DNA of 8,666 nucleotides from SZUA-217 sp036446835 (GCA_036446835.1 JAZFTT010000259.1:1-8666); one strand, 5' to 3'. Positions 1-6,224 are shown, counted from the first letter of the stretch. Notes: generated by a model not told the origin, from the letters alone. Program-made: numbers and translations.

Positions 1-2
1 AT

Positions 3-377
3 ATCGAAGTGGTGACTGACTTCGCCGACGACCTGGCGTCCGTGGAGGCGCCCGGCCGCGACCTGAACCAGGTGTGGACCAATCTCATCGACAACGCGGC
101 CGATGCCATGGATGAGGGAGGCACCCTGGCCATCACCGCACGAAATAAGCAAGGATCGGTGGTCATCACGGTTGCTGATGACGGTTCGGGAATGCCTGCC
201 GACGTCGCTGAGCGAATCTTTGACCCCTTCTTCACAACGAAAGAGCCCGGAAAGGGAACCGGGCTGGGGCTCCACACGGTGCACACGATCATCAACAAGG
301 TTGGAGGCGACATCACCGTGGACAGCACACCCGATGGCACGACATTCACCGTGACGCTTCCTGCCGTCGCCGGTTAG
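3..377 (+). CDS. Sensor histidine kinase, C-terminal ATPase domain (5' end outside window)
   Basis: This is the C-terminal catalytic part of a two-component-type histidine kinase, which binds ATP and phosphorylates a His on its own dimerisation domain. The reading frame is open to the left edge, so the GTG codons near base 9 are internal, not starts. All GHKL ATP-binding boxes are visible: the N box (NLIDNAADAM, about nt 81-110), the G1 box (DDGSGM, nt 177-194), the F box (IFDPFFTTK, about nt 216-242) and the G2 box (GKGTGLGL, nt 249-272), followed by the usual final strands. The sensory and His-phosphorylation regions lie outside the window, so its signal is unknown. It ends in TAG, 12 nt before the cyclase-like gene on the same strand, so the two may be co-transcribed. 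Family assignment is secure; the specific role is not. Confidence 0.93.
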   Translation: MEVVTDFADDLASVEAPGRDLNQVWTNLIDNAADAMDEGGTLAITARNKQGSVVITVADDGSGMPADVAERIFDPFFTTKEPGKGTGLGLHTVHTIINKVGGDITVDSTPDGTTFTVTLPAVAG

Positions 378-380
378 CAT
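375..380 (+). promoter_or_regulatory. Possible -10 element TAGCAT overlapping the kinase stop codon
   Basis: TAGCAT fits the actinobacterial TANNNT -10 pattern and begins with the TAG stop of the upstream kinase. The next ATG lies 9 nt downstream and has no Shine-Dalgarno sequence. It could give the cyclase-like gene its own leaderless or nearly leaderless transcript in addition to read-through from the kinase. The match is short and the spacing slightly long, so this is tentative. Confidence 0.3.
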
Positions 381-389
381 CCGATCTCA

Positions 390-1475
390 ATGACACTCGA
401 TTTGGGCACACCGGACCGGGGGTGTCTCCTCTTCGCAGACATCACCGGATACACCGATTACCTCGCCGGAACCGAGCTGATGCATGCCCAAGATGTGCTC
501 GCTGACCTGTTGGAGACCCTGGTCAACAGCATCGAACCGACCTTCAAGCTCTCCAAGCTGGAGGGGGACGCCGCCTTCGCCTACGCAACGTCCGCGTCGC
601 TCAACCCATCGATGGTCATGGACACCGTCGAGTCTGCATACTTCAGCTTTCGAAAACGACTCCGCGACATCACCCACTCCACCACTTGCGAATGCAACGC
701 CTGCGTGATGATCCCATCTCTCGATCTCAAGTTCTTCGTACACGAGGGTGAGTATGTGGTTCGAAAGATCGCCGGATCCGAGGAGTTGACCGGGCCCGAC
801 GTGATCCTGGTTCATCGACTGGCCAAAGGAACCTCAGGAGAGGTTATCGGCAAACCGGCGTTTGCCGTCTACACCGAGACAACCCTGAACAAGATGTCGA
901 TGGATCCAAGCATCCTTGGATTTGCGCCTCACACCGAGACGTTCTCCGGCATCGGCGAAGTCGAGGTTTTCATCCAGGATCTCTCGGTTCGTTGGGCGTA
1001 TGAGCAGGAGCGAAATCGTGACTACGTGACCGACGAGCAGTCAATCTTCAAGGTGGAGTTCGAGACACCTGCCCCGCCACCGATTATCTGGAATCATCTC
1101 ACGGATCCCTCGAAGCGAATCGTCTGGCAGTCGGCGACCACCAGCCTCGAGTCAGTCACCGGAGGTCGCGCCGGGACCGGTTCCATCAACCACTGCATGC
1201 ACGGTCCCGACCTCATCATCGAGCATGTCTCCGATTGGCGTCCTTTCTCCTACATCACATGCCGCTACGACATCGGCGAGGAAATCGAGCAGTGGGCGTG
1301 GACCACTCAGTTGGACGAAACCGACGAAGGAACCAGGGTGACCATCAGGCTCTCCGATCCCGGATCTGAGATTTGGAACGTCATTGGCGAGCAAATGATC
1401 GCCCAGCTCGACGTCGACAGGGCCCAACTGTCTGAGATGCTCCTGGAAGCGGTACAGACCGAGAAGGTCAGCTGA
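390..1475 (+). CDS. DUF2652 cyclase-like domain fused to SRPBCC domain
   Basis: This 361-residue protein has two domains. Residues about 10-200 resemble the class III nucleotide cyclase fold as seen in the DUF2652 family: FADITGY with Asp17 and KLEGDAAF with Asp60 occupy the two metal-binding positions. A later segment, GPDVILVHRLA, corresponds to the cyclase 'GD.VN.A.RL' region; Arg143 is present, but the usual transition-state Asn is Ile139. A CxCxxC cluster (Cys100, Cys102, Cys105) precedes the 'LDLKFFVHEG' strand. Residues about 218-322 look like an SRPBCC/START-type ligand-binding fold, beginning FKVEFETPAPPPIIWNHLTDP and including a WAWTTQLDE strand. No signal peptide or membrane helix is seen, so it is probably cytosolic. 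It follows the histidine kinase after 12 nt. Cyclase activity cannot be assumed with the altered Asn; a sensor or binding role is equally possible. ATG at 390 is chosen because it gives the full first strand and is the first start after the kinase stop. Confidence 0.85.
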   Translation: MTLDLGTPDRGCLLFADITGYTDYLAGTELMHAQDVLADLLETLVNSIEPTFKLSKLEGDAAFAYATSASLNPSMVMDTVESAYFSFRKRLRDITHSTTCECNACVMIPSLDLKFFVHEGEYVVRKIAGSEELTGPDVILVHRLAKGTSGEVIGKPAFAVYTETTLNKMSMDPSILGFAPHTETFSGIGEVEVFIQDLSVRWAYEQERNRDYVTDEQSIFKVEFETPAPPPIIWNHLTDPSKRIVWQSATTSLESVTGGRAGTGSINHCMHGPDLIIEHVSDWRPFSYITCRYDIGEEIEQWAWTTQLDETDEGTRVTIRLSDPGSEIWNVIGEQMIAQLDVDRAQLSEMLLEAVQTEKVS

Positions 1476-2339
1476 TCACGGGCGACGAAACGAAGAAGGG
1501 CTCCTTGCGACTAGAACGTCGCAGGCAGAATGTCCCACGAGTCCCTCAGCAACAGTTCCCAACAAGACCATGCGCGTGGCGGATGCGCCGCGGTTGGCAA
1601 CAACAATCAAATCCGCACTCCGCCGTCTCACCACCTCGTCAATTGTCTCGGTCGGTGGCCCATCTGCGATCATGGTTCGCACATTCCCGCTCCAGGGCTG
1701 CACGAACTCCGCCATTCGGTCGGACGCCGCCTCCAACCTGTACTCACGTGAGGCTTCGAGCTCTTCACTGAACATCCCGGCATCCGACAACACCAGGTCG
1801 AAACGGGAGGGAAGCGAGTAGAGAACGGTGATGTCGGCGTCCGGAAACAAGGACATGGAGCGCTCGACAGCCGCACGAGAGGCCTCGGAGAAATCGACGC
1901 CGGCAATTATCCGACGGTATGGCACGCGTGGTTGACGTCTCACAACGAGCGTGTCGGACGTGGCCTTACGAGCGACTCGTCGAGCTACCGGTCCGGCGGT
2001 GAAAGCATCGATGGTTGACGAGCCGACCACGAGCAGGTCCGCGTTCTTGGCACGAGAAACGAGCTCCCACGACGGCGATCCCTTCGAGACGACGAGACTT
2101 ACATCGACGCTGCTCCGCTCCGAACACCAGGCAACGAGCTTCTCGGCCTGCGCTTGCTGATGTTCACGCATCAGTTTCGCAAGACCCGGATCGATCATTG
2201 CTTCGCCCACCGGCTCGAGCACATGAACCAGAATGAGATCGACCCCTGCGCTCTCGGCAATGATCCGCGAGCGGTCGGCGACGCGCCGACCCATCGCGGT
2301 GAGATCAACGCCCGCTACAACGGCCCGCAAAAGTGCCAC
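1476..2339 (-). CDS. Two-domain universal stress protein (tandem UspA)
   Basis: This 287-residue cytosolic protein consists of two UspA domains in tandem (about 4-135 and 141-279), the arrangement common in Actinobacteria. Each begins with a 'VAGVD'-type first strand (AVVAGVDLTAMG; IIAGVDFSEASRAA) and ends with the family's strand (DTLVVRR; CDVLVARS). The ATP-binding signature G-x2-G-x9-G-[ST] is best kept in domain 2, where Gly251, nine residues, then Gly261-Thr262 are present but the first Gly is Ala248. In domain 1 (GSSTIDAFTAGPV) the spacing is broken and Ser/Thr is Pro. Nucleotide binding is therefore likely only in domain 2, if at all. The start is GTG with no Shine-Dalgarno sequence; TTG four codons in is an alternative. 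Its TGA stop abuts the stop of the convergent cyclase-like gene with no spacer. It lies downstream of aat on the same strand, across a palindromic element. Confidence 0.92.
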   Translation of the reverse strand: MALLRAVVAGVDLTAMGRRVADRSRIIAESAGVDLILVHVLEPVGEAMIDPGLAKLMREHQQAQAEKLVAWCSERSSVDVSLVVSKGSPSWELVSRAKNADLLVVGSSTIDAFTAGPVARRVARKATSDTLVVRRQPRVPYRRIIAGVDFSEASRAAVERSMSLFPDADITVLYSLPSRFDLVLSDAGMFSEELEASREYRLEAASDRMAEFVQPWSGNVRTMIADGPPTETIDEVVRRRSADLIVVANRGASATRMVLLGTVAEGLVGHSACDVLVARSPSSFRRP

Positions 2340-2357
2340 TCGCTGAGCACGACTGCG

Positions 2358-2363
2358 ACTCTA
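2358..2363 (-). promoter_or_regulatory. Possible -10 element TAGAGT for the universal stress gene
   Basis: Read on the minus strand, TAGAGT fits TANNNT and sits 18 nt upstream of the GTG start, predicting a leader of about 10-12 nt. It overlaps the outer edge of the palindrome at 2361-2417. No convincing -35 is seen. Weak evidence. Confidence 0.25.
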
Positions 2364-2417
2364 GTGGTCTGTCGCTCAATTTGATGCCGCGTAGCTATTT
2401 GGGCGACGGGCCACTAG
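2361..2417. repeat. 57-bp imperfect palindrome with CTAG ends (MITE-like remnant?)
   Basis: The left arm CTAGTGGTCTGTCGCTC (2361-2377) and the right arm GGGCGACGGGCCACTAG (2401-2417) are inverted repeats, matching at 14 of 17 positions. Two more A-T pairs (2378-2379 with 2399-2400) extend it to 16 of 19, with a 19-nt centre. All three differences are T opposite G, so RNA copied from the plus-strand sequence would pair throughout with three G-U wobbles, whereas minus-strand RNA would have three C/A mismatches. Both ends read CTAG, so a TA (or CTAG) duplication is possible, as made by IS630/Tc1-type or some IS5-group elements. It nearly fills the gap between aat and the universal stress gene, and its right edge supplies the aat stop codon. 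There is no T-tract, so it is not a classical terminator. I cannot assign it to a named family. Confidence 0.6.
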
Positions 2418-3091
2418 CCATTCGGATCGTTTGATGAACCGGCGAACGGCCCCTCCAATCTGAGGGCCTTCTCGAGCTCGCCGAGATACGCCTCTCGACC
2501 GATGACCTCAGCCCCGAGTGATTCGAGATGAGGCGTCTGCCATTGCACATCGAGAAGACTTCCCCCACCTTCGTTCATGACGACGACGAGATGCACAAGA
2601 GCTACTTTTGACGCATCCGCGGTTCGGTGGAACATCGACTCACCGGCAAAAAGCCCCCCGATTGCAACTCCGTATAGGCCTCCAACCAGCTCTCTATCGG
2701 AGTCCCACACTTCTATGGAATGAGCCCACCCGAGTTGATGCAGTTCGGAGTAGGCCCCGATGAACTCTGAGGTGATCCACGAATCGTCGCGCTCGGGGTA
2801 GGCACATCCAGCTATCACGCCTGCAAAGTCCTCGTTCACAGTGACGATGTATCGCCTCGAGGAATGACGCAGGGATCTTGTGATGCGAAGCCCGTCGAGG
2901 GGGATAACGGCACGCTGGATCGGCGACCACCATCCCAGGTGACCATCCGGCAGGTACATCGGGAACATCCCCTTGCGGTATGCCTGCAAAATCGTCCCCG
3001 GTGACAGATCCCCTCCGACTGCCACTACGTCGCCGTCGGCCGTGAGAGGATCGGGCAAATCGAAACGTGATGTCATCGGCTCCACGGGCAT
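2414..3091 (-). CDS. aat: Leucyl/phenylalanyl-tRNA--protein transferase
   Basis: This cytosolic enzyme transfers Leu or Phe from tRNA to the N-terminus of proteins starting with Lys or Arg, marking them for ClpS/Clp-dependent degradation. The 225-residue form shows the family signatures in order: GGDLSPGTILQAYRKGMFPM, WWSP (Trp54-Trp55), SLR, SWITSEFIGAYSELHQLGWAHSIEVW, LVGGLYGVAIGGLFAGESMF (Glu151), ASK, and LLDVQWQTPHLESLGAEVIGR with Asp181 and Gln183, which match the catalytic-region Asp and Gln of the E. coli enzyme. The open frame reaches 3157, but that start would overlap the divergent oxidoreductase gene by 14 nt and adds 22 residues unlike the family. The ATG at 3091 gives an N-terminus 'MPVEP' as in actinobacterial relatives and lies 7 nt after a CACAAT box. 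An ATG at 3076 is the other candidate. The TAG stop falls at the edge of the palindrome. Confidence 0.93.
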   Translation of the reverse strand: MPVEPMTSRFDLPDPLTADGDVVAVGGDLSPGTILQAYRKGMFPMYLPDGHLGWWSPIQRAVIPLDGLRITRSLRHSSRRYIVTVNEDFAGVIAGCAYPERDDSWITSEFIGAYSELHQLGWAHSIEVWDSDRELVGGLYGVAIGGLFAGESMFHRTADASKVALVHLVVVMNEGGGSLLDVQWQTPHLESLGAEVIGREAYLGELEKALRLEGPFAGSSNDPNG

Positions 3092-3098
3092 AACCCTG

Positions 3099-3104
3099 AT
3101 TGTG
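3099..3104 (-). promoter_or_regulatory. Candidate -10 element CACAAT for aat, leaderless
   Basis: On the minus strand CACAAT is followed by exactly 7 nt and then the preferred aat ATG (3091), the spacing expected when transcription starts at the start codon. The same hexamer stands 6 nt before the ilvC start. No -35 match is visible. It supports choosing the 3091 start over the longer frame. Confidence 0.45.
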
Positions 3105-3131
3105 TCAGAGCCGCGAACGCAATGACTGTCG

Positions 3132-3137
3132 TAGGCT
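3132..3137 (+). promoter_or_regulatory. Candidate -10 element TAGGCT, leaderless start of the oxidoreductase operon
   Basis: TAGGCT fits the TANNNT -10 pattern, and 6 nt separate it from the ATG at 3144, so the transcript would start at or next to the start codon. No Shine-Dalgarno sequence is present. It faces away from the aat promoter, and both fit within the 52-bp divergent gap. Confidence 0.5.
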
Positions 3138-3143
3138 GGCCCG

Positions 3144-4115
3144 ATGCGAGCCCTCATATGCGACGACTACCAGGGAATCGACGCCCTACGGGTGGGAGAA
3201 CTCCCCGAGCCAGAACCGACACCAGGTTCCGTACTCATCGATGTTGAAGCTGCCGCGGTCAACTTCGCCGACACGCTGATAGTCAAAGGTGAGTACCAGA
3301 CCAGACCCGACCCCCCTTTCGCCCCTGGTTATGAAGTGGCGGGGACGGTGGTCGTCGCCAATCAGGCGGACGGCCTCTCGCCGGGCGACCGGGTCTGTGG
3401 GTTCCACTGGTACGGAGGCATGGCCGAGAGGATGGTCATGACTGCCCGGAACACGACGATGCTTCCGGAGTCGATCCCCTTCGAGGTGGGCGCCACCCTT
3501 CCAGGCACCTATGGAACCTCATATCACGCATTGGTCGACCGGGCAGAGCTTCAGAAAGACGAGACACTGCTGGTCCTGGGTGCCGCCGGTGGCGTCGGAT
3601 TGGCGGCTGTCCAGATCGGCAAGGTCCTCGGTGCAAAGGTCGTCGCCGCGGTCTCCTCGACAGCGAAAGCACGATTGGTCTCCGAAGCCGGGGCAGACCA
3701 TGTGATTCGATACGACGAGACCCCACTGAGGGACGGGATCGATGCGGCAACCGACGGAGCGGGTGTTGACGTCGTCTACGACCCTGTGGGTGGTGAGGTA
3801 ACAGAACTCGCTCTGCGATCAACACGGTGGGGTGGCCGGCTTCTGGTCATTGGCTTTACCACGGGGACCATCCCGAAGATTCCTCTCAATCTCCCCCTCC
3901 TCAAGGGCAACTCCGTTGTCGGTGTTTACTGGGGCCGCTTCACCATGGAAGAGCCGGACAGCCATGCTGCCAACTCGAGCCAGGTTGTGGAGTGGGCAGA
4001 GCAGGGCAAACTCAAGCCCGTCATCCAAAAGACATACTCCCTCGATGACGGACGGGATGCGCTGCGCTGGGTCATCGAGCGAAAGGCCGTGGGACGCGTC
4101 ATCATCACCCCGTGA
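3144..4115 (+). CDS. Quinone-oxidoreductase-like medium-chain dehydrogenase
   Basis: This 323-residue protein belongs to the medium-chain dehydrogenase/reductase superfamily, NAD(P)H:quinone oxidoreductase branch. The N-terminal GroES-like domain (about 1-120) contains AAAVNFADTLIVKGEY and PGYEVAGTV; the Cys and His zinc ligands of alcohol dehydrogenases are absent. The cofactor-binding Rossmann domain contains LGAAGGVGLAAVQIGKVLGAKVVA (Gly146-Gly152 region), followed by a Ser-Ser-Thr after the second strand, which is compatible with NADPH. The typical C-terminal GRVIITP follows. Such enzymes reduce quinones or other conjugated carbonyls in the cytosol; the true substrate cannot be told from sequence. 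ATG at 3144 follows a -10-like box by 6 nt. Its TGA overlaps the GTG start of the next gene by 4 nt (GTGA), so the two are very likely translationally coupled and functionally linked. Confidence 0.92.
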   Translation: MRALICDDYQGIDALRVGELPEPEPTPGSVLIDVEAAAVNFADTLIVKGEYQTRPDPPFAPGYEVAGTVVVANQADGLSPGDRVCGFHWYGGMAERMVMTARNTTMLPESIPFEVGATLPGTYGTSYHALVDRAELQKDETLLVLGAAGGVGLAAVQIGKVLGAKVVAAVSSTAKARLVSEAGADHVIRYDETPLRDGIDAATDGAGVDVVYDPVGGEVTELALRSTRWGGRLLVIGFTTGTIPKIPLNLPLLKGNSVVGVYWGRFTMEEPDSHAANSSQVVEWAEQGKLKPVIQKTYSLDDGRDALRWVIERKAVGRVIITP

Positions 4116-5227
4116 CGGACTTCGTTGTCATCGGAGGGGGCATCGCCGGCGTTTCGGCGGCCGCTCACCTGGCTCCTCATGGCTCGGTGACCCTGGTCGA
4201 GATGGAATCGGTGCTCGCCTATCACACCACCGGCCGCTCAGCAGCCCTTTTCGTCGTCAACTATGGAACGCAAGGGTCCCGTCCTCTCGCCCTTGCCAGT
4301 CAAGCCTTCTTGGAGAATCCGCCTGAGGGTTCAGCCGATGCGCCGCTGCTCACCCCTCGCGGCCTCCTCTGGATCGCCGGCGAGTCGCAGATGCCCGAAC
4401 TCATGGATATCGCTCGAGAGGGTCAGGAATCGGGAGCTGGATCCGAGTTGATTTCGTGGGAAGAAGTCCTGGATCTCGTACCGATCCTGGACCCGGGCCA
4501 CATCGCCGGTGGCCTGTTCGAGCCATCTGCGAAAGACGTCGATGTGTCGGCGTTGCATCAGGCATTCGTCCGCATAGCTCGCAAGCATGACGCTGAGATC
4601 CAAACCCTGTCTCCTGTCACTGCGATTGAGCGGAAAGGGTCTGGATGGGTCGTCGAGGCAGGCGACCACGCGATCACATGCCGCGCAATCGTCAACGCCA
4701 GCGGAGCCTGGGGCGACCGTGTCGCCGCCCTCGCCAACATCGAGCCGATTGGTCTCCAACCGATGCGTCGGACCGCCTTCATGGTTCCCGGAGACCAGAA
4801 ATACGCCGACTGGCCAATGGTGGTCGACGCCCAACAGCGTTTCTATTTCAAACCGGACGGAGTCCAGTTGCTCTGCTCACTCGCCGAGGAGCAGTCGTCC
4901 GACCCGACGGATGCCAAACCACACATGGAGGATGTCGCGCTGGCGATCGAGTTGATCAACAAGTCAACCACCCTCGGGATTCGATCGGTCAACTCGCAAT
5001 GGACCGGTCTGCGCACTTTCTCGCCGGATCGAGACCTCGTTATCGGCGAAGAGCCAACGGCGCCCGGATTCTTCTGGCTTGTCGGTCAGGGAGGCACCGG
5101 GATCCAGACCTCGCCCGCCTATGGAGCGTTACTCGCCAGTCAAGTGCTGGGTACAGAGATTCCCGAATCGCTGACTGAAGCGGGAGTGGATCCGGGCACC
5201 ACCGATCCGGGTCGCTTCCGATGCTAA
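4112..5227 (+). CDS. FAD-dependent D-amino-acid dehydrogenase, DauA-like (DAO family)
   Basis: This 371-residue flavoprotein belongs to the DAO family and oxidises an amine or D-amino acid to the imino/keto acid. VVIGGGIAGVSAA (residues 5-17) and Glu30 bind FAD. By recalled alignment, it matches Pseudomonas D-arginine dehydrogenase (DauA) along its whole length: YHTTGRSAA, LLTPRG, DVDVSALHQ, NASGAWGD, GLQPMRRTAF, RFYFKPD, QWTGLRTF and GQGGTGIQTS. Substrate- or cofactor-contacting positions kept include Tyr51, Arg220, Tyr245, Arg301 and Gln332 (DauA Tyr53, Arg222, Tyr249, Arg305, Gln336). DauA His48 and Thr50 are Leu46 and Val48, and Glu87, which contacts the arginine side chain, is Leu85. This argues for a neutral or hydrophobic substrate rather than D-arginine. 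The start is GTG, overlapping the previous stop by 4 nt, with no Shine-Dalgarno sequence. The natural electron acceptor is unknown; membrane quinone is plausible. Confidence 0.9.
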   Translation: MTDFVVIGGGIAGVSAAAHLAPHGSVTLVEMESVLAYHTTGRSAALFVVNYGTQGSRPLALASQAFLENPPEGSADAPLLTPRGLLWIAGESQMPELMDIAREGQESGAGSELISWEEVLDLVPILDPGHIAGGLFEPSAKDVDVSALHQAFVRIARKHDAEIQTLSPVTAIERKGSGWVVEAGDHAITCRAIVNASGAWGDRVAALANIEPIGLQPMRRTAFMVPGDQKYADWPMVVDAQQRFYFKPDGVQLLCSLAEEQSSDPTDAKPHMEDVALAIELINKSTTLGIRSVNSQWTGLRTFSPDRDLVIGEEPTAPGFFWLVGQGGTGIQTSPAYGALLASQVLGTEIPESLTEAGVDPGTTDPGRFRC

Positions 5228-5229
5228 AA

Positions 5230-5280
5230 CGCCCGGTGTTGGTTTACTCCTCCTCGGCCCTACGTTCCAGAAACCGGGCG
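5230..5280. repeat. 8-bp inverted repeat at the convergent gene ends
   Basis: CGCCCGGT (5230-5237) and ACCGGGCG (5273-5280) are perfect inverted repeats separated by 35 nt. They begin 3 nt after the dehydrogenase stop and extend into the 3' end of the RDD gene. The position suits a transcription stop for one or both convergent genes, but the loop is long and there is no T-tract, so it may be chance. Confidence 0.25.
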
Positions 5281-6218
5281 AGTGGGGTCGGCATTGCCGC
5301 GGTGCGGCTTCCCCAGTCATAGACCGCAGCCGAACCGGCGAAATGGTCGTGCCAGGCCCTGCGTTCTCTTCCGAACACAATCCCGATCAGACCGATACCC
5401 AGGATGGCGAAACTCAACGGATAGGTGAGAGCCCGAACGAAAGCCTGCCGTCCTGTGAGTGTGACCGTCCCGTCAGCTCCCACCACCCTCACCCCCAGAA
5501 CCGCCTTGCCGAGGGTCTTGCCGAAGATGGCCAAGCCGAACCACAAATAGATAAACCCCCAGAAGGCGAGTGTCACGCCATAGACAAGACCGGGAGTGAC
5601 CGGGAGAGAGAAGTCGGGCAAAAAGAGGTTGACCAGAAAAACGACACCGGCTGCTATCAGGGCAAAGCTTGCCGTCACCACAAAGCCGTCGAGGATGACT
5701 GCAAGCAACCGCGTCAGCGGACCGGCGTATCGGCCGGTCTTTATAGCCTCACGCTCATCCTTCTGTTGATCGACCCAGTCCACGAGATCACCAGGACCGG
5801 TGGGGAATTCGTTCGGATTGCGACGAACCAGGCCGTTGAGAACACGGAAGAAGATCTCGTCGAGGCCCACCAGAGGCCTGCGGAACAGATCCAATGCCGA
5901 GCCACCCAGATGACTCGTGCTCTCCGCAACGATCTCGGGAATGCCGGCCCGCTCGACGATCTTCACGATATCCACCCTGTCCATGAGGGCATCGATGTCG
6001 GCCCGAGCCAAGAGCGCATCCACATCTACCCGCTCCAGCAGTCGGTCCACATCGACTCGATCGAGCAGATCGTTCACGTCCACCCTGTCGAGGAGGGCGT
6101 TGACATCGATGTGATCGAGAACGAGATTCGGGTCAACAAGGTCAAGCACCCGGTCGGAGGCGGCGATGGCAGCCCGACTGATGATTCCCTTGCCGTCTGG
6201 CTCCTGTGGTTGGCTCAC
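5244..6218 (-). CDS. RDD-family membrane protein with N-terminal nonapeptide repeats
   Basis: This 324-residue protein has two parts. Residues 27-98 are eight tandem 9-residue repeats with consensus RVDV[ND]ALLD. Residues about 163-300 form an RDD domain, an integral-membrane domain of uncertain function: the naming Arg and two Asp appear as Arg170 and Asp177 (LTRLLAVILDG) and Asp291 (RRAWHDHFAGSAAVY). Hydrophobic segments at about 171-200, 209-231 and 267-283 are likely membrane helices; GKTLGKAVLGVRVV between the last two is typical of the family. No signal peptide is seen, so the repeats are probably cytoplasmic. The tail ends in a charged ERRAEEE. The start is GTG at 6218; the ATG overlapping it by two bases (ATGTGA) is followed at once by a stop in its own frame. 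It lies 9 nt after the ilvD stop on the same strand. No link to branched-chain amino acids is evident. Confidence 0.9.
   Translation of the reverse strand: MSQPQEPDGKGIISRAAIAASDRVLDLVDPNLVLDHIDVNALLDRVDVNDLLDRVDVDRLLERVDVDALLARADIDALMDRVDIVKIVERAGIPEIVAESTSHLGGSALDLFRRPLVGLDEIFFRVLNGLVRRNPNEFPTGPGDLVDWVDQQKDEREAIKTGRYAGPLTRLLAVILDGFVVTASFALIAAGVVFLVNLFLPDFSLPVTPGLVYGVTLAFWGFIYLWFGLAIFGKTLGKAVLGVRVVGADGTVTLTGRQAFVRALTYPLSFAILGIGLIGIVFGRERRAWHDHFAGSAAVYDWGSRTAAMPTPLARFLERRAEEE
5925..6140 (-). repeat. Eight tandem 27-bp coding repeats (9-residue units) in the RDD protein
   Basis: Units in order (residues 27-98) read LVDPNLVLD, HIDVNALLD, RVDVNDLLD, RVDVDRLLE, RVDVDALLA, RADIDALMD, RVDIVKIVE and RAGIPEIVA. 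The middle units are the most alike and the outer ones decay. The DNA of the units differs more than the protein, notably at codon third positions, which suggests selection on the peptide rather than recent DNA duplication. The period of 9 is not the 7 of a classical coiled coil. Confidence 0.88.
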
Positions 6219-6224
6219 ATCAGA

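Noticed and set aside
387..815. Minus-strand open frame opposite the cyclase-like gene
   Set aside because: No family resemblance; it mirrors the codon pattern of the real plus-strand gene.
3092..3157. Longer aat start 22 codons upstream
   Set aside because: It would overlap the divergent oxidoreductase start and its promoter, and adds a stretch unlike the family; the ATG at 3091 has a -10-like box at leaderless spacing.
5925..6140. CRISPR-like regular repeat spacing in the RDD gene
   Set aside because: The 27-bp units are directly adjacent without spacers, are in frame, and encode a peptide repeat; no cas gene is present.
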